DNA of 64,000 nt from Pantoea allii (GCF_002307475.1 NZ_NTMH01000040.1:620001-684000), one strand, 5' to 3'; shown: positions 8,965-17,687, counted from the first letter of the stretch. Program-made: numbers and translations. Notes: generated from the letters alone by a model not told the origin.

Positions 8965-10032
8965 ATGGCTGGCAAGCTCAGAATGGACGAAATTTCAGCA
9001 GAAACGGGCTATTCCGTCAGTACGGTTTCGCGCGTGCTGAGCGGTAAATCCTACACCAGTGATAAAGCACGTGAGGCTATCGTCAGTTGTGCGCGTCGTC
9101 TTGGCGTATTGCATGAAATGGTAAGCAGCCGCCTGTTGATCAACAGCCTTATTGTGTTTGCCCCAGCGCGCACCTTTACCCCGCGTGGCGATCATTTTTA
9201 TCTCGAAGTGACGCGCGGCATCGCAGAAGCCTGTGCAACGCACGACGTTCATATCAGCTACTATCCGCTTGAGGAACAGCGTGCCGATGTGAAGCTGTTT
9301 CTTGAAAAGGCGGGTGCAAAAAGTAACGACGCTATCATTATCATCGGGACTGACGACCAGGCGATTTTCAATCTGGCAGCGACACTCAATAAGCCCTGCG
9401 TGTTAATTAATTCCCGAGACAAAGACATGAAGCTGGATGCGGTTTCACCCGATCACCATGCGATTGGTTTTGGGGCTATGCAGCATCTGTTTGAACAGGG
9501 CCATCGTCGCGTGCTGACCGTGACCTGTCTGAGCCGTGAGACGCTGTTTCTGCGCCTGGAAGGCATTAAAGATGCTTACCGCCATTTTCATATTCCGTTT
9601 AGTCCGCAGAAAGACCTGATTGTGATCGAAGCCTATTCCTCTGGTGAGACCGAGGACGCGCTTAATCGCTGGCTGGATAGTCATCCACGTGAAGCGTGGC
9701 CAGATGTTATCTTGCCGGTAGGTAAAGGCATTATCACCGGGGTACAAAATGTGTTGCGTGCCCGATCGTTGCGTATTCCCGAGGATATGTCGTTGATGAC
9801 TACCGATCTGGCGAGCCGGTTAGCCGGGCCGCCAGACACATCCATCACTGGCTTTGCCGTGCCCTGTCGTGAACTGGGCTACGAGGCGATTCAGCTACTG
9901 CAGAACCGCCTGAATCGTCCCCAGGCACCGGTTTATAATCTGCTGTTGCAGGGAATCCTTATGGATGGAGGGACGGTCGCCAGAGCCACCCGTCATGCGG
10001 CGCGGGATGAGATTCGTGATGAAGAGGGTTGA
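8965..10032 (+). CDS. LacI-family transcriptional regulator
   Basis: A 355-residue DNA-binding repressor. The N-terminal helix-turn-helix reads MDEISAETGYSVSTVSRVLSG, followed by the hinge and a periplasmic-binding-protein-like effector domain (VISRDK, GHRRVLTVTC, DLASRLAGPPDTSITGF). It is transcribed divergently from the GPH/Gfo-Idh-MocA operon and most simply controls it in response to the transported sugar or a derivative. The ribosome site before ATG 8965 is weak (GGGGATCACATT). The C-terminus carries about 15 extra charged residues. Confidence 0.88.
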   Translation: MAGKLRMDEISAETGYSVSTVSRVLSGKSYTSDKAREAIVSCARRLGVLHEMVSSRLLINSLIVFAPARTFTPRGDHFYLEVTRGIAEACATHDVHISYYPLEEQRADVKLFLEKAGAKSNDAIIIIGTDDQAIFNLAATLNKPCVLINSRDKDMKLDAVSPDHHAIGFGAMQHLFEQGHRRVLTVTCLSRETLFLRLEGIKDAYRHFHIPFSPQKDLIVIEAYSSGETEDALNRWLDSHPREAWPDVILPVGKGIITGVQNVLRARSLRIPEDMSLMTTDLASRLAGPPDTSITGFAVPCRELGYEAIQLLQNRLNRPQAPVYNLLLQGILMDGGTVARATRHAARDEIRDEEG

Positions 10033-10039
10033 AAGGGGA

Positions 10040-10437
10040 TAAACACCATTAATTGTGCGGTCAGGTAACCGACGTGCTCACGCTGTATCATTGTTTTTAA
10101 CGTTTTTTTCGATGAGTTTTTTAACGCTCAATCTTCCAGACTCAGGTCGGCAAACATCTCTTTGAAGCGGCGTTTTTTTCCTCAAGAGCTTTCATCTTTT
10201 CGATATCAGAGGCTTTCATATAGCCAAACTTCGCTTTTCAGTTGTAATACGAATACTCAGTTATTTCCGCTTCGCGGCAGACATCCTTAACGGTACGTCC
10301 GGTTTCGACGGACTTCAGAACGGCAATGATCTGGTGTTCGGTGAGTCGGGCTTTACGTATGGCAATCAATTCCGAGTACATAACAGTATGTCGGAAGCAC
10401 TCTGAAATAGAATGGATCGGTTTACAGGGGGAAGGTC
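10040..10437 (-). pseudogene. IS3-family (IS407-like) transposase remnant
   Basis: Read on the minus strand from about 10358, the frame gives RKARLTEHQIIAVL, VETGRTVKDVCREAEI, KAKFGYMKASD and, after a shift, RRFKEMFADLSLED, which is the usual OrfA of this IS group. The start codon is ATA, a TGA replaces the Trp before KAKFGY, there is a frameshift near 10170, and a further stop follows. A trace of OrfB (REHVGYLTAQ) follows before the homology ends. The element probably begins at 10437 (minus-strand TGACCTTCCCCC). It is dead and truncated. Confidence 0.75.
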
Positions 10438-10923
10438 AAGGCACAAGCACAAAACAAACCTACAAGCGGCAAGTCTAAGACACCGATATCCACTCAGATT
10501 CGCCTAAAAGTTACTATTAATTATTTTTATGCCCAGCACCCAAAAGAGTAACATATCATGCGTTTAGCATTTTTCACTTTTAGCAAGAGCCTGCTGCTTT
10601 AGTAGGACTCTGGCAGCTATGAGCGAGGATAAAAGATAATAATTGCGATGGCCCCAAAGTAATCACATCAGTATGTATGTATGTATGTATGTATGTATGT
10701 ATGTATGTATGTATGTATGTATGTATGTATGTTGAATTTAACCAAAAACATGCATAGCTTCCAACTGCTTTTTTTTCATTCCATTACAAGAGGATAAAAA
10801 ATTATCTTTAAAATCTGGTGGGGGAGAGTGTAGTCGCTGTACTGCATCTTTATTTCCTTCTAACTCCCGTAACTGTGCAATTGTGCTTCTACGAATCGAT
10901 GAGAGAAAAAAATCCCCAGCATT
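10438..10923. other. Intergenic stretch with microsatellite, no gene seen
   Basis: AT-rich DNA of about 490 bases between the IS remnant and a small secreted-protein gene. Apart from the tetranucleotide tract, only short unsupported frames are present on either strand. Confidence 0.5.
10671..10732. repeat. Tetranucleotide microsatellite (GTAT)15.5
   Basis: Sixty-two bases of uninterrupted GTAT/ATGT repeat (15 full units plus GT). Four is not a multiple of three, so slippage would shift any frame running through it, the hallmark of phase-variable loci. No convincing gene runs through it: the plus frame gives a VCMY repeat with flanking stops, and the minus frame (MFLVKFN then IHTY units) stops at once. 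It lies about 190 bases beyond the 3' end of the leftward small secreted-protein gene. Confidence 0.95.
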
Positions 10924-11139
10924 TTATTTATGGCTCTTTAAATAATTAGTTAGTATTTTAGACGATGCTTGAATTGCTTTTTCCTCAGAAAAACCCAAAG
11001 TAAAGTGAGAATTAATGACATTGTATTGGTATAGGCATACTGCTTCAGCCATTTGTTTAGCTTGCTCATTTGGGGAGGGCTGACTAGCCCACGATTGGGA
11101 AGTAATGAGTAATATAAGCAGTAACAATCGTTTTTTCAT
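10924..11139 (-). CDS. Small secreted protein of unknown function
   Basis: A 71-residue product starting MKKRLLLLILLITSQSWA, a clear Sec signal peptide with an A-x-A-like cleavage site (SWA/SQ), leaving a mature protein of about 53 residues rich in polar and charged residues (NEQAKQMAEAVCLYQYNV...). It has a single cysteine after processing. I do not recognise a family. The start at 11139 is chosen for the signal peptide; a longer frame to 11202 exists. The ribosome site is weak. Confidence 0.5.
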   Translation of the reverse strand: MKKRLLLLILLITSQSWASQPSPNEQAKQMAEAVCLYQYNVINSHFTLGFSEEKAIQASSKILTNYLKSHK

Positions 11140-11417
11140 GTGTAGAATCCATAATATTTGTAATGCAATATTTAAACCTTTAAAACGTAGCTTTGACAAC
11201 AACCACTAAAGTGCTTCCCTTAAATCAACTGAGACTGTCGATCTCCACGTTCGCTCTTGGCTCGTAACGGACATGAACACAGTGCAATTTAAGCTGATAG
11301 CAACCAGCTGGGTAACTTTTAAAGGGAGTTTCTGCGTTTCCATTCATTCACCACATCACCTAAATTTTGGGGGATATCACTTCTAATTTGCCTGGGAAAA
11401 TGTTGTGGTGAAAAGTT

Positions 11418-11873
11418 TCAAACGCTACAAAGCTCATTAGCACGTAATTTCCATTCGTCAACCTGAGTGGGGTGGTCAAAAGAGTAATAAACGCAAGCAT
11501 CCTCAGGCAGAATATTACGCAGTGCCTGCATGCAGTTGGCCTCACAGGGCCGCAATTCAATATAGGCAGCCGTGATTGGTATTACATCATCGGTGGAATA
11601 GCGCTCGATGCGGTTTATCGCGGCAACGAGAGCCGCCATTTCGCCATGCAGCCTGACCCAATTATGGGTATAGATTCCTGGTGGCATGCTTATCTGCATC
11701 CGACTGTTTCCGAACGCATAACGAATATTACCCCGTAGCCTGTACTGGACTACTGCACAGCAGGACTCAGGACCGAAACCAGGCTGTTTCACCAAATTCT
11801 TTTTGTCCTCCAGCGTGCGCCTGACAATCGGATACCCGGAACTGAGGGAGTATTCAGTTTTTATAAGTTGCAT
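11418..11873 (-). CDS. Orphan cytidine-deaminase-fold protein
   Basis: A 151-residue protein with the architecture of the zinc-dependent nucleic-acid/nucleotide deaminase superfamily. There is an HGE motif at the start of a helix (VRLHGEMAALVAAINRI), a strand, then ELRPCEANCMQALRNILP with two cysteines at the start of the next helix, and a following strand (ACVYYSF). His and the two Cys would bind zinc and the Glu would activate water. The cysteine spacing is C-x3-C rather than the usual C-x2-C. Many bacterial members are toxin domains, but here the domain stands alone without a secretion domain or evident immunity gene. Start 11873 has AAAGGAAACTCTG upstream. Substrate and role are unknown. 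Confidence 0.65.
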   Translation of the reverse strand: MQLIKTEYSLSSGYPIVRRTLEDKKNLVKQPGFGPESCCAVVQYRLRGNIRYAFGNSRMQISMPPGIYTHNWVRLHGEMAALVAAINRIERYSTDDVIPITAAYIELRPCEANCMQALRNILPEDACVYYSFDHPTQVDEWKLRANELCSV

Positions 11874-11975
11874 CAGAGTTTCCTTTACTTGAACATTCTT
11901 AATCAATCATATGGGGTTCCGGCGCAAACTTCCATAAGAACAGGGCACTTAGGGGCTGGAAAAATTAAGGTCCGC

Positions 11976-12188
11976 TTAATACGCTTCAGGGAATTTAATA
12001 TTCATATTAGAGCCTTGCGTTTTCCTTACGGCTTCACCAGGCATATAACTGCCGTTCCGCAACTGTACGGACTCTCGTTCATATCTGTGGTTCAGTCTGT
12101 CAAGCCAGTGCTTTATGGTCTGGGTCAGTGAGTATTCAGTTCGTAAGGGAAAACCTAATGATGATTCACCGATATGAGCAGGGGAATC
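11976..12188 (-). pseudogene. Possible gene fragment without start codon
   Basis: A 70-codon open stretch on the minus strand upstream of the deaminase gene reads ...FPLRTEYSLTQTIKHWLDRLNHRYERES... and ends in TAA. It has natural amino-acid composition but no ATG or GTG start with a ribosome site. The TEYSL segment also occurs near the N-terminus of the deaminase protein (KTEYSLSSGYP), with an 11-base identity at DNA level, so the two may share an N-terminal module. No family recognised. Confidence 0.25.
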
Positions 12189-12343
12189 TCAGCAGCCATC
12201 ATGTCTCTGTCTGACGATCTATGTTTATCCGTTAAATGGTATTTGCGGCCTAAATATTCTTACCGGCGCAGGCCAGTCCGGTTCAATCGTAAGATTCGGT
12301 TTGAGCTGTGAGTTCAATGGGGGCGGTGCAACGCGATCCTTAA

Positions 12344-12682
12344 TCAAAGGGGGACGTTGTGTAAACTTTTATCCAACATATCAGCCCATTCCTGCATCAT
12401 CACTTTACGTTCATCAATATAGGCCGCATGGTTGTAAGTGCGGCGGACATTGTTGGTGTCAGCATGTGCAAGTTGGGCCTCGATAGCATCTGATCGATAG
12501 CCCATCACGTTTAAACGAGTACTGCCTCTGGTTCTGGTAGCATGTGGGCTAAATACCACTCCAGCCAATGCTTTTAAGTAGCTGACGCAGGGAGTGCGAT
12601 GTCATTGGACCTTGGTGCTGCCATGCCCGGTTAATCCCTGTTGTGTTCTTAGCATTTTACGACTTGAGAGGAAAGGGAGATA
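12344..12682 (-). pseudogene. P4-type integrase, 3' remnant
   Basis: The minus strand encodes the C-terminal part of a tyrosine recombinase: LRTQQGLTGH, then after frameshifts HSLRQLLKSIGWSG, SPHATRTRGSTRLNVMGY, and AQLAHADTNNVRRTYNHAAY. The last segment contains the H-x-x-R box, the second conserved His and the nucleophilic Tyr. At least two frameshifts and a small deletion near 12560-12620 break it. It abuts the end of an IS3-family copy at 12683, which appears to have inserted within this gene. It overlaps in content with the truncated integrase at 22595-23647, so these are two different copies. Confidence 0.75.
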
Positions 12683-12955
12683 TGAATCGCAGACACCTCA
12701 GAGTCATTTAAGATGACTTAAAGAGAGGTGCCCATGATCGGTAAGCGTTATCCCGAAGAGTTTAAAATTGAAGCAGTCAAACAGGTCGTCGATCGTGGTT
12801 ATTCTGTTTCCAGCGTTGCAACACGTCTCGATATCATCACCTACAGACTTTACGCCTGGATAAAGAAGTACGTTCCGGACTCATCCACTAATAAAGAACC
12901 GTCAGATGCTCAGGCCGGGATCCGCCGTCTCCAGAAAAAGCTGGAGCGGGGTTGT
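12683..12955 (+). mobile_element. IS3-family element, left-end fragment with partial orfA
   Basis: Begins TGAATCGC-AGACACCTCAGAGTC, matching (with a short deletion) the end of the larger IS copy at 21384-22587. It then carries the same orfA start (ATG at 12734, KRYPEEFKIEAVKQVVDRG). The frame departs from the other copy after about 72 codons (RRLQKKLERGCRRQR, stop at 12970). Everything downstream of that is missing. It lies in inverted orientation to the other copy. Confidence 0.8.
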
Positions 12956-13269
12956 CGCCGGCAACGGTAAGCGGCGGGTCTTTCTCATCCGCCATTATCG
13001 GAGCACCTGTGGTGATGCCTCTGATATCAATATTTTCTCTTTCGAAGCAGCCGAGCATTTTCTGAAATACATGAGCAGTTATCGTAACTATTCATGAAAG
13101 TCTCTTGTCCGCTCCTCGCTCATATGGGAGATTAGGATGACATCAGTCTGCTTTATGCCACGAGAGGACATTTAAACAGCAATGCCATCGTTGCATAATA
13201 AAAAAGATGACGAATAGTTTTTTTACGCAAGGTAAATGCTGATTCCACAGCCAAATAAAGGGAGTAAGC
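12956..13269. other. Stretch without a recognised gene
   Basis: About 310 bases between the IS fragment and the SDR gene. Short frames only. The last 100 bases are AT-rich and presumably hold the SDR promoter. Confidence 0.5.
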
Positions 13270-14010
13270 ATGGGAAGGTTTCAGGGTAAACGTATATTGA
13301 TCACGGGTGGGACAAGCGGCATGGGGCTGGCAGGCGCTCAGCGAATTGTCTCTGAAGGTGGGCATGTAGCTATTACGGGGCTTAATGAAGAAAGGCTGGA
13401 ACGCGCACGCAGTATCCTTCCTGTGGCATCGCTTGTTCTGAAAAGCGATGCTGCAAGCGAAACTGACATAAATGTGCTGCAGGAAGCTATTGATGGCTGG
13501 AGTAAACTTGATGGATTATGGCTTAATGCTGGTTTCGCGGAACTAAGCTCTCCGGGATCTGTAACAGCAGATTCATTTAATCGCATGATGAACGCTAATG
13601 TGCGCGGCCCAATGCTACAGCTGGCAGCGCTCTCCAAATCACTTAATTCAGGCGCATCCGTTCTGGTGACGTCATCCTCATCTGTATATGAAGGTGCGGC
13701 GATGACAAGCCTGTATGCATCGACGAAAGGCGCTGTTATCGCTATGGTCAAAAGCTGGGCTTCTGCTCTGGCTGAACGCGGTATACGCGCCAACACGTTG
13801 GTGCCAGGTCCGATTGAAACCAACTTCAGGCACTTTTTGCCAGAAGAGTCGCGTCAGCAGTTTGAAGATTTTGTGGTAAAACAGGTTCCTTTGGGCCGCT
13901 CAGGAACAGCAGCAGAGGCCGCTGCAGTTGCCCTTTTTCTCCTGTCCGATGACGCATCTTATGTTACCGGCAGCCAATATGCGGTAGACGGCGGCCTGGT
14001 ACATTACTGA
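13270..14010 (+). CDS. SDR-family oxidoreductase
   Basis: A 246-residue classical short-chain dehydrogenase/reductase. It shows the cofactor motif TGGTSGMGLA near residue 13, the NAG-type segment LNAGFAE, the catalytic Ser stretch VTSSSSVYEG, the Y-x-x-x-K motif YASTKG, and the C-terminal SYVTGSQYAVDGG. A Gly/Thr-rich motif followed by an acidic-poor beta2 suggests NADP(H), but the substrate is unknown. AAAGGGAGTAAGC precedes ATG 13270. It lies directly upstream of a broken quinone-oxidoreductase-like gene, an arrangement common in small TetR/LysR-controlled redox operons; no such regulator remains. Confidence 0.85.
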   Translation: MGRFQGKRILITGGTSGMGLAGAQRIVSEGGHVAITGLNEERLERARSILPVASLVLKSDAASETDINVLQEAIDGWSKLDGLWLNAGFAELSSPGSVTADSFNRMMNANVRGPMLQLAALSKSLNSGASVLVTSSSSVYEGAAMTSLYASTKGAVIAMVKSWASALAERGIRANTLVPGPIETNFRHFLPEESRQQFEDFVVKQVPLGRSGTAAEAAAVALFLLSDDASYVTGSQYAVDGGLVHY

Positions 14011-14064
14011 TTGTTATCAGGGTTCATAAAAGCAACTGAAATTGGTCCAGTAACGTTCGCTTTT

Positions 14065-14330
14065 AGCTTGTTGGAAGTGACGAAGTACTTGTTCAAGTGC
14101 ACGCCGCCAGCCTTAATCCACTTGAAAGGCGACCAAACCCAACATTCCCGCTCATCCTGGGAACTGATGTATCCGGAGTCGTTGCAGCGGCCGGCAATAA
14201 CGTCTCTCTGTTCAGCCCAGGCGATGAGGTCTATTCAATGGTGCGCTTTCCGGAGGGGATAATGAATGGCAGCAGTGCCTATGCAGACTATGTGAGTATT
14301 CCCTCATCGGAACTGGCGTTAACACATCAG
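14065..14330 (+). pseudogene. Quinone oxidoreductase/zinc-less alcohol dehydrogenase, internal fragment
   Basis: Reads GSDEVLVQVHAASLNPLERR, FPLILGTDVSGVVAAAGNNV, FSPGDEVYSMV and SAYADYVSIP, the N-terminal GroES-like domain of medium-chain dehydrogenases. An in-frame TAG precedes it, so the start is lost. After LAL the homology ends and the frame runs on to a stop at 14447 through an unrelated tail (SPAQKMAAVLIEDIDLQL...), which looks like the end of a different gene joined by a deletion. The catalytic and Rossmann domain is absent. Confidence 0.7.
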
Positions 14331-14447
14331 GCCTATCGCAGTGCCTCGCCGGCGCAGAAAATGGCGGCGGTGCTGATTGAGGACATTGATTTACAGCTCA
14401 TCGACCTTCACCGGCGGGCCGCGCTGATGCGCAGTCACCTGAATTAA

Positions 14448-14903
14448 GATGTCGAAGTGGTTGTTTTCTGATCACTCCTTTTAATGTCGCTTATGCTGCC
14501 GCCGGTGGGCGTTTATCCACAGGGTTAGGTGCCGGATATGCACCCGGGCTGTGGACAACAGAGAACAAGGATGTTGCTGTGCGCCGCTTTATTCCGCCTC
14601 TCGCGGGAGAAGGCAGAAAACCCGGTCCGTGCGGTCTGCGGCCGTTGCCGTGCCTTCACTTTAGCCCGACCACTGCGTGATCAAGAGATCGCTTCGCTCG
14701 CCTCCTCCCCAGTTCGCACTCCCTCCACGGGGCTTACTCCCGTCGCGCTTCCGCTCAGTCTTCGCGTCATCGCGTGCATAATCACGGCTCCGCTCGATTG
14801 CGCTGCGGCCTCGTCGTCGCTCCTGATCACTCCGCTTTTCGTCGGGCTGTCATTCAGGCACGGCACAGGCCGTATCTGTCATCCCCTTAAGCGAGGCGTT
14901 TGT
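14448..14903. other. Stretch without a gene; DnaA-box-like sites
   Basis: About 455 bases, GC-rich and strikingly free of credible coding frames. A perfect DnaA-box sequence TTATCCACA lies at 14513-14521 and a one-mismatch inverted copy at 14550-14558. Together with the plasmid-type genes that follow, this could be the trace of a plasmid or integrative element, but two boxes alone prove no origin. Confidence 0.35.
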
Positions 14904-15326
14904 ATGCAGGAAATGAATCAAGCCCGTTTCGTCGACGGGGACGCACGAATGCGCTTTTTACCCATGCTGTTTTCCAGCGACTTTTTGCGCTCAGAACTCA
15001 ACGTTTATCACTAGGCAGAACGCTTTCTGGAAGGTTACAACGGCGGTTTCTGGGAGTTTGTGCAGTTACCCAATGGCGGAGGATTCATGCAGTCGCCTGG
15101 CGATGAGTACCGTTTCCGTAACCCTGAAAACTGGACGGATATGATCGTTTCAGCGGAGGTGGCGGGCATCATTCTGACTGCACTGGTGCTTAATCACCGT
15201 AGCTGGATGCACAGCCACCATGATCAGGAAGAACTCTGCGCCCACTTTTGTGAACGTTACGAGCAACTGATGGCGTATGCAGATACGCACACCGAGGGCG
15301 GCGCGCTGTTCCGCGCACTGGACTGA
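14904..15326 (+). pseudogene. Antirestriction protein (ArdB/KlcA family), amber-interrupted
   Basis: ArdB/KlcA proteins, carried by plasmids and integrative elements, block type I restriction. The frame from ATG 14904 (MQEMNQARFVDGDARMRFLP) runs through ELNVYH, meets TAG at 15012-15014, then continues in frame as AERFLEGYNGGFWEF, LPNGGGFMQSPGD, FRNPENWTDMIVSAEVAGI to TGA 15326. The single stop falls where the family has an aromatic residue (Tyr TAC to TAG would explain it). The rest of the 140-codon gene is intact, so inactivation may be recent. Confidence 0.75.
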
Positions 15327-15369
15327 TTGATCAGGGGCGGTGAGACCGTCCCTTACAGGAGAAAAAAAC

Positions 15370-15756
15370 ATGCATGGCAACGTAAATGAAGTCTGCGCCT
15401 GGCTGCTGGAAAACTATATCCCTGGGTGCACCCTGACCGTTCTGGTGTGGACAATCGAAGATGTGGAAGTCTGCAGCGAAGAAATGGGCATTACCGAACA
15501 AGAGTCTGTCGAGGTGCTCAGACGCATCTCACTGGATGAAAACTACATTGAGCACGGTATCAACGGACAGACCGTATGGGAGCATCTCAGTAATATTCGG
15601 GCGATGATGCATCAGGTACGCGAAGTCAGCTTTGATGCACGAAGCCTTCAGACGCTGGCCGAAGCAGCAGGGCGTTTAGTCCAGACCGGAGGAGAAGACG
15701 ACCCCAGTACGATTTTGCAGGCTGTTGCTCAGGCGAGAATGGCACTGAACAGATAA
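15370..15756 (+). CDS. DUF1380-like plasmid/ICE protein
   Basis: A 128-residue acidic protein beginning MHGNVNEVCAWLLENY, followed by TLTVLVWTIEDVE and ITEQESVEVLRRIS. This matches my memory of the DUF1380 family found next to antirestriction genes on F-like plasmids and integrative elements. Function is unknown. Start 15370 is preferred to 15340 because ACAGGAGAAAAAAAC lies just upstream. It follows the ardB/klcA pseudogene by 43 bases and precedes a small gene by 8, as a plasmid-type leading-region operon. Confidence 0.65.
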   Translation: MHGNVNEVCAWLLENYIPGCTLTVLVWTIEDVEVCSEEMGITEQESVEVLRRISLDENYIEHGINGQTVWEHLSNIRAMMHQVREVSFDARSLQTLAEAAGRLVQTGGEDDPSTILQAVAQARMALNR

Positions 15757-15764
15757 GAAGAAAA

Positions 15765-15953
15765 ATGAAACTGTCACCGCAGAACCGCAGCATCCTTTGC
15801 CAGTACAAAGCCCTGATAAACGAGCGCAGCCGTTTCTGTGGTCAGAGAGAACTCAGGACGGAAGAGATCATAGATGAAATCTGCCATTACATGACCTGTC
15901 AGTGTGCCGTATATATTAGCGGCCACTTTATTTTGCAGAGCGGCAAAGGTTAA
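15765..15953 (+). CDS. Small protein of unknown function
   Basis: A 62-residue basic protein (MKLSPQNRSILCQYKALINERSRFCG...) with four cysteines, 8 bases downstream of the DUF1380-like gene and preceded by AAGAAGAAAA. Not recognised. The operon position suggests a plasmid or ICE accessory gene. Confidence 0.45.
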   Translation: MKLSPQNRSILCQYKALINERSRFCGQRELRTEEIIDEICHYMTCQCAVYISGHFILQSGKG

Positions 15954-16913
15954 TCAGTAACGTTCAGGCGGTTGCGGCCCGCCTGTCAGCCTGCCAAAAC
16001 CTGCGCCTTCGGCGGCGGAACGGCAGGGCGCGCGCCTGACGGCGCGATCACCGCACCGCCTCTGATAACGGTATTCTTCCGTGGTGCTTTTACCGCCATT
16101 CATTCCAGTTTTTTTGTCGTGGTGCGTGACCGGAATAGCCGGTTATGCGGGCGTGCTGTCGGCTGTCATGCTCCGCACAGAGCCGTCTCGCCGTCTCTGC
16201 CCGGGCCCGTTCCGGGGCAGCGGGTTTCCATCCTGACGCAACACCTTTCGCTTGCAGCAGCCGTCCTGGCTGCGCCGCGCAGTCGCGCCGTTTGCGGCGC
16301 TCCACGCACCCCGCCAGTACACACGGCGGGATGTAAGGGGCAACGCCGTTTCCGGGGCGCCTGTGTTTACACTGATCGGCCAGTAAACGTTCCCGCGTAA
16401 TATTGAATATTTTTGACGAATTGAAGTTAGAACTGTTAATTTTCATATTGCATACATCTGTGCTGTTTCGTGCGGTTTTGCTGTTTGTTGCGTTATTACG
16501 CATGCGTGATTATTGAATTGAGCGAGTCATCAGCAAACGTGGATAAATACCGCAATCATGCCCGGCTTTCGTGAAGCGTATTTCTGGCTCAGCATGTACG
16601 GTGAATGTCGCAAAAAACACGGAGGCGGGTAACCATTTCATATTTATCAATTTTCATGTGTTTGCGTAAAATACGACGTGCTGTGTCTGTGCATAAAAAT
16701 ACCTTCTCAGGCATCCCGTGCAAGATAAGTTGTTACAGACGCGCACTATGCGCTTTGAGCATGTTGCCAGTACCTGTATGAGGTTATTTAAATTCCACTT
16801 AAGACACATATTCAACAAGCCACTTTTAGAGTTTCTCTTTCATCACACCTCGCGCAAGATTTTATTTTGCATTTTTATTTATTTAAAACATTGGAGTACA
16901 GGAACTGGTCGAA
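15954..16913. other. Long stretch without a recognised gene
   Basis: About 960 bases. The first 440 are very GC-rich with many short inverted repeats (for example GGCGCGCGCC), the rest AT-rich. Many frames are open by composition alone but none has a ribosome site plus family likeness. A 36-codon frame ending at about 16631 (MPGFREAYFWLSMYGECRKK) could be a gene tail. Confidence 0.4.
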
Positions 16914-17240
16914 ATGGAAGTTCAGAACGAGGCGACACACTGTGAGATAAATTTCTCGTCAATGGTCAATGAGCTTCTCGGATTCGGTCTGATGGTAAAG
17001 AACCATCAGGGTGAGAGCAGTAAGTTTGACACTGAGGGGTTTAACCGTGACCTCATACGTAAAGTTTCAGGAACAAGGGAAGGAATAAGTATTTTAATGG
17101 CAATGGTCTAAGAAATCTACCTGAATATGCGCGGAGAAAAAAACGAAGAGGCGCTGGAGACAATTCTGGACAGAAATCTGTCAGAGGTTAATGATGCAAA
17201 AGACAAGGCGTCAACTAAACATTTCCTGCAAGAAGAGTGA
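16914..17240 (+). pseudogene. Unknown gene interrupted by one in-frame stop
   Basis: ATG 16914, preceded by ACAGGA, opens a frame that meets TAA at 17109-17111 after 65 codons and then continues in the same frame for 42 further codons to TGA 17240. The second part (EIYLNMRGEKNEEALETILD...) has good coding composition, so the two probably were one 108-residue protein. No family recognised. It could also be a 65-residue gene followed by a chance frame. Confidence 0.4.
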
Positions 17241-17375
17241 ATTAAAATTATCTTCACCGCCTATATCAGACGGTGTAATTTTCAGTAATCAGGTAAACCT
17301 TTTACAGGAAGGATGACTAAACATGTTGATCCTTTTTCAATAACTGATCTTATCCTGATATTGCCATGTAACGAT

Positions 17376-17664
17376 TTAATATAGCTTTATGATGGTCAGG
17401 CCCAGTTCCAATCCCTGCAGTGTATCTTCCTTTACTCCCTGATTAAAAGGCCAGAAAAGTAAATCTAATTTCTTTATATCAAAACCCTGACTTGTATCGC
17501 TAACACGTATGAATAGAGTGTTGTTTAATAATTTTATATTTAAGTTAATAACGCCTTTGTTTATTTTTTTATTCGCATTATCAATGAGGTTGTGCACGAT
17601 AGATATGAGATTTACTTCTCGGAAATTATTTGACTTTCGCCATTGGTAACTCTTACCAATAACT
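17376..17664 (-). pseudogene. Sensor histidine kinase ATPase-domain fragment
   Basis: The minus strand reads VNLISIVHNLIDNANKKI (N box), VSDTSQGFD (G1 box), LFWPFNQG (F box) and GLELGLTIIKLY (G2 box, with Glu for the usual Gly). This is the catalytic ATPase domain of a two-component kinase without the sensor, dimerisation domain, start codon or C-terminus. A TAA bounds it upstream. Confidence 0.7.
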
Positions 17665-17687
17665 TATTCCTATTTCCTTCGTTAAAA

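Noticed and set aside
10671-10800. Open frames running through the tetranucleotide repeat (VCMY repeats on plus, IHTY repeats on minus).
   Set aside because: They are open only because the repeat unit contains no stop. Flanking sequence gives short tails, no ribosome site and no family likeness.
14513-14558. Two DnaA-box-like 9-mers as a plasmid replication origin.
   Set aside because: Two boxes in 50 bases occur in many places; no iterons, AT-rich unwinding region or replication gene nearby.
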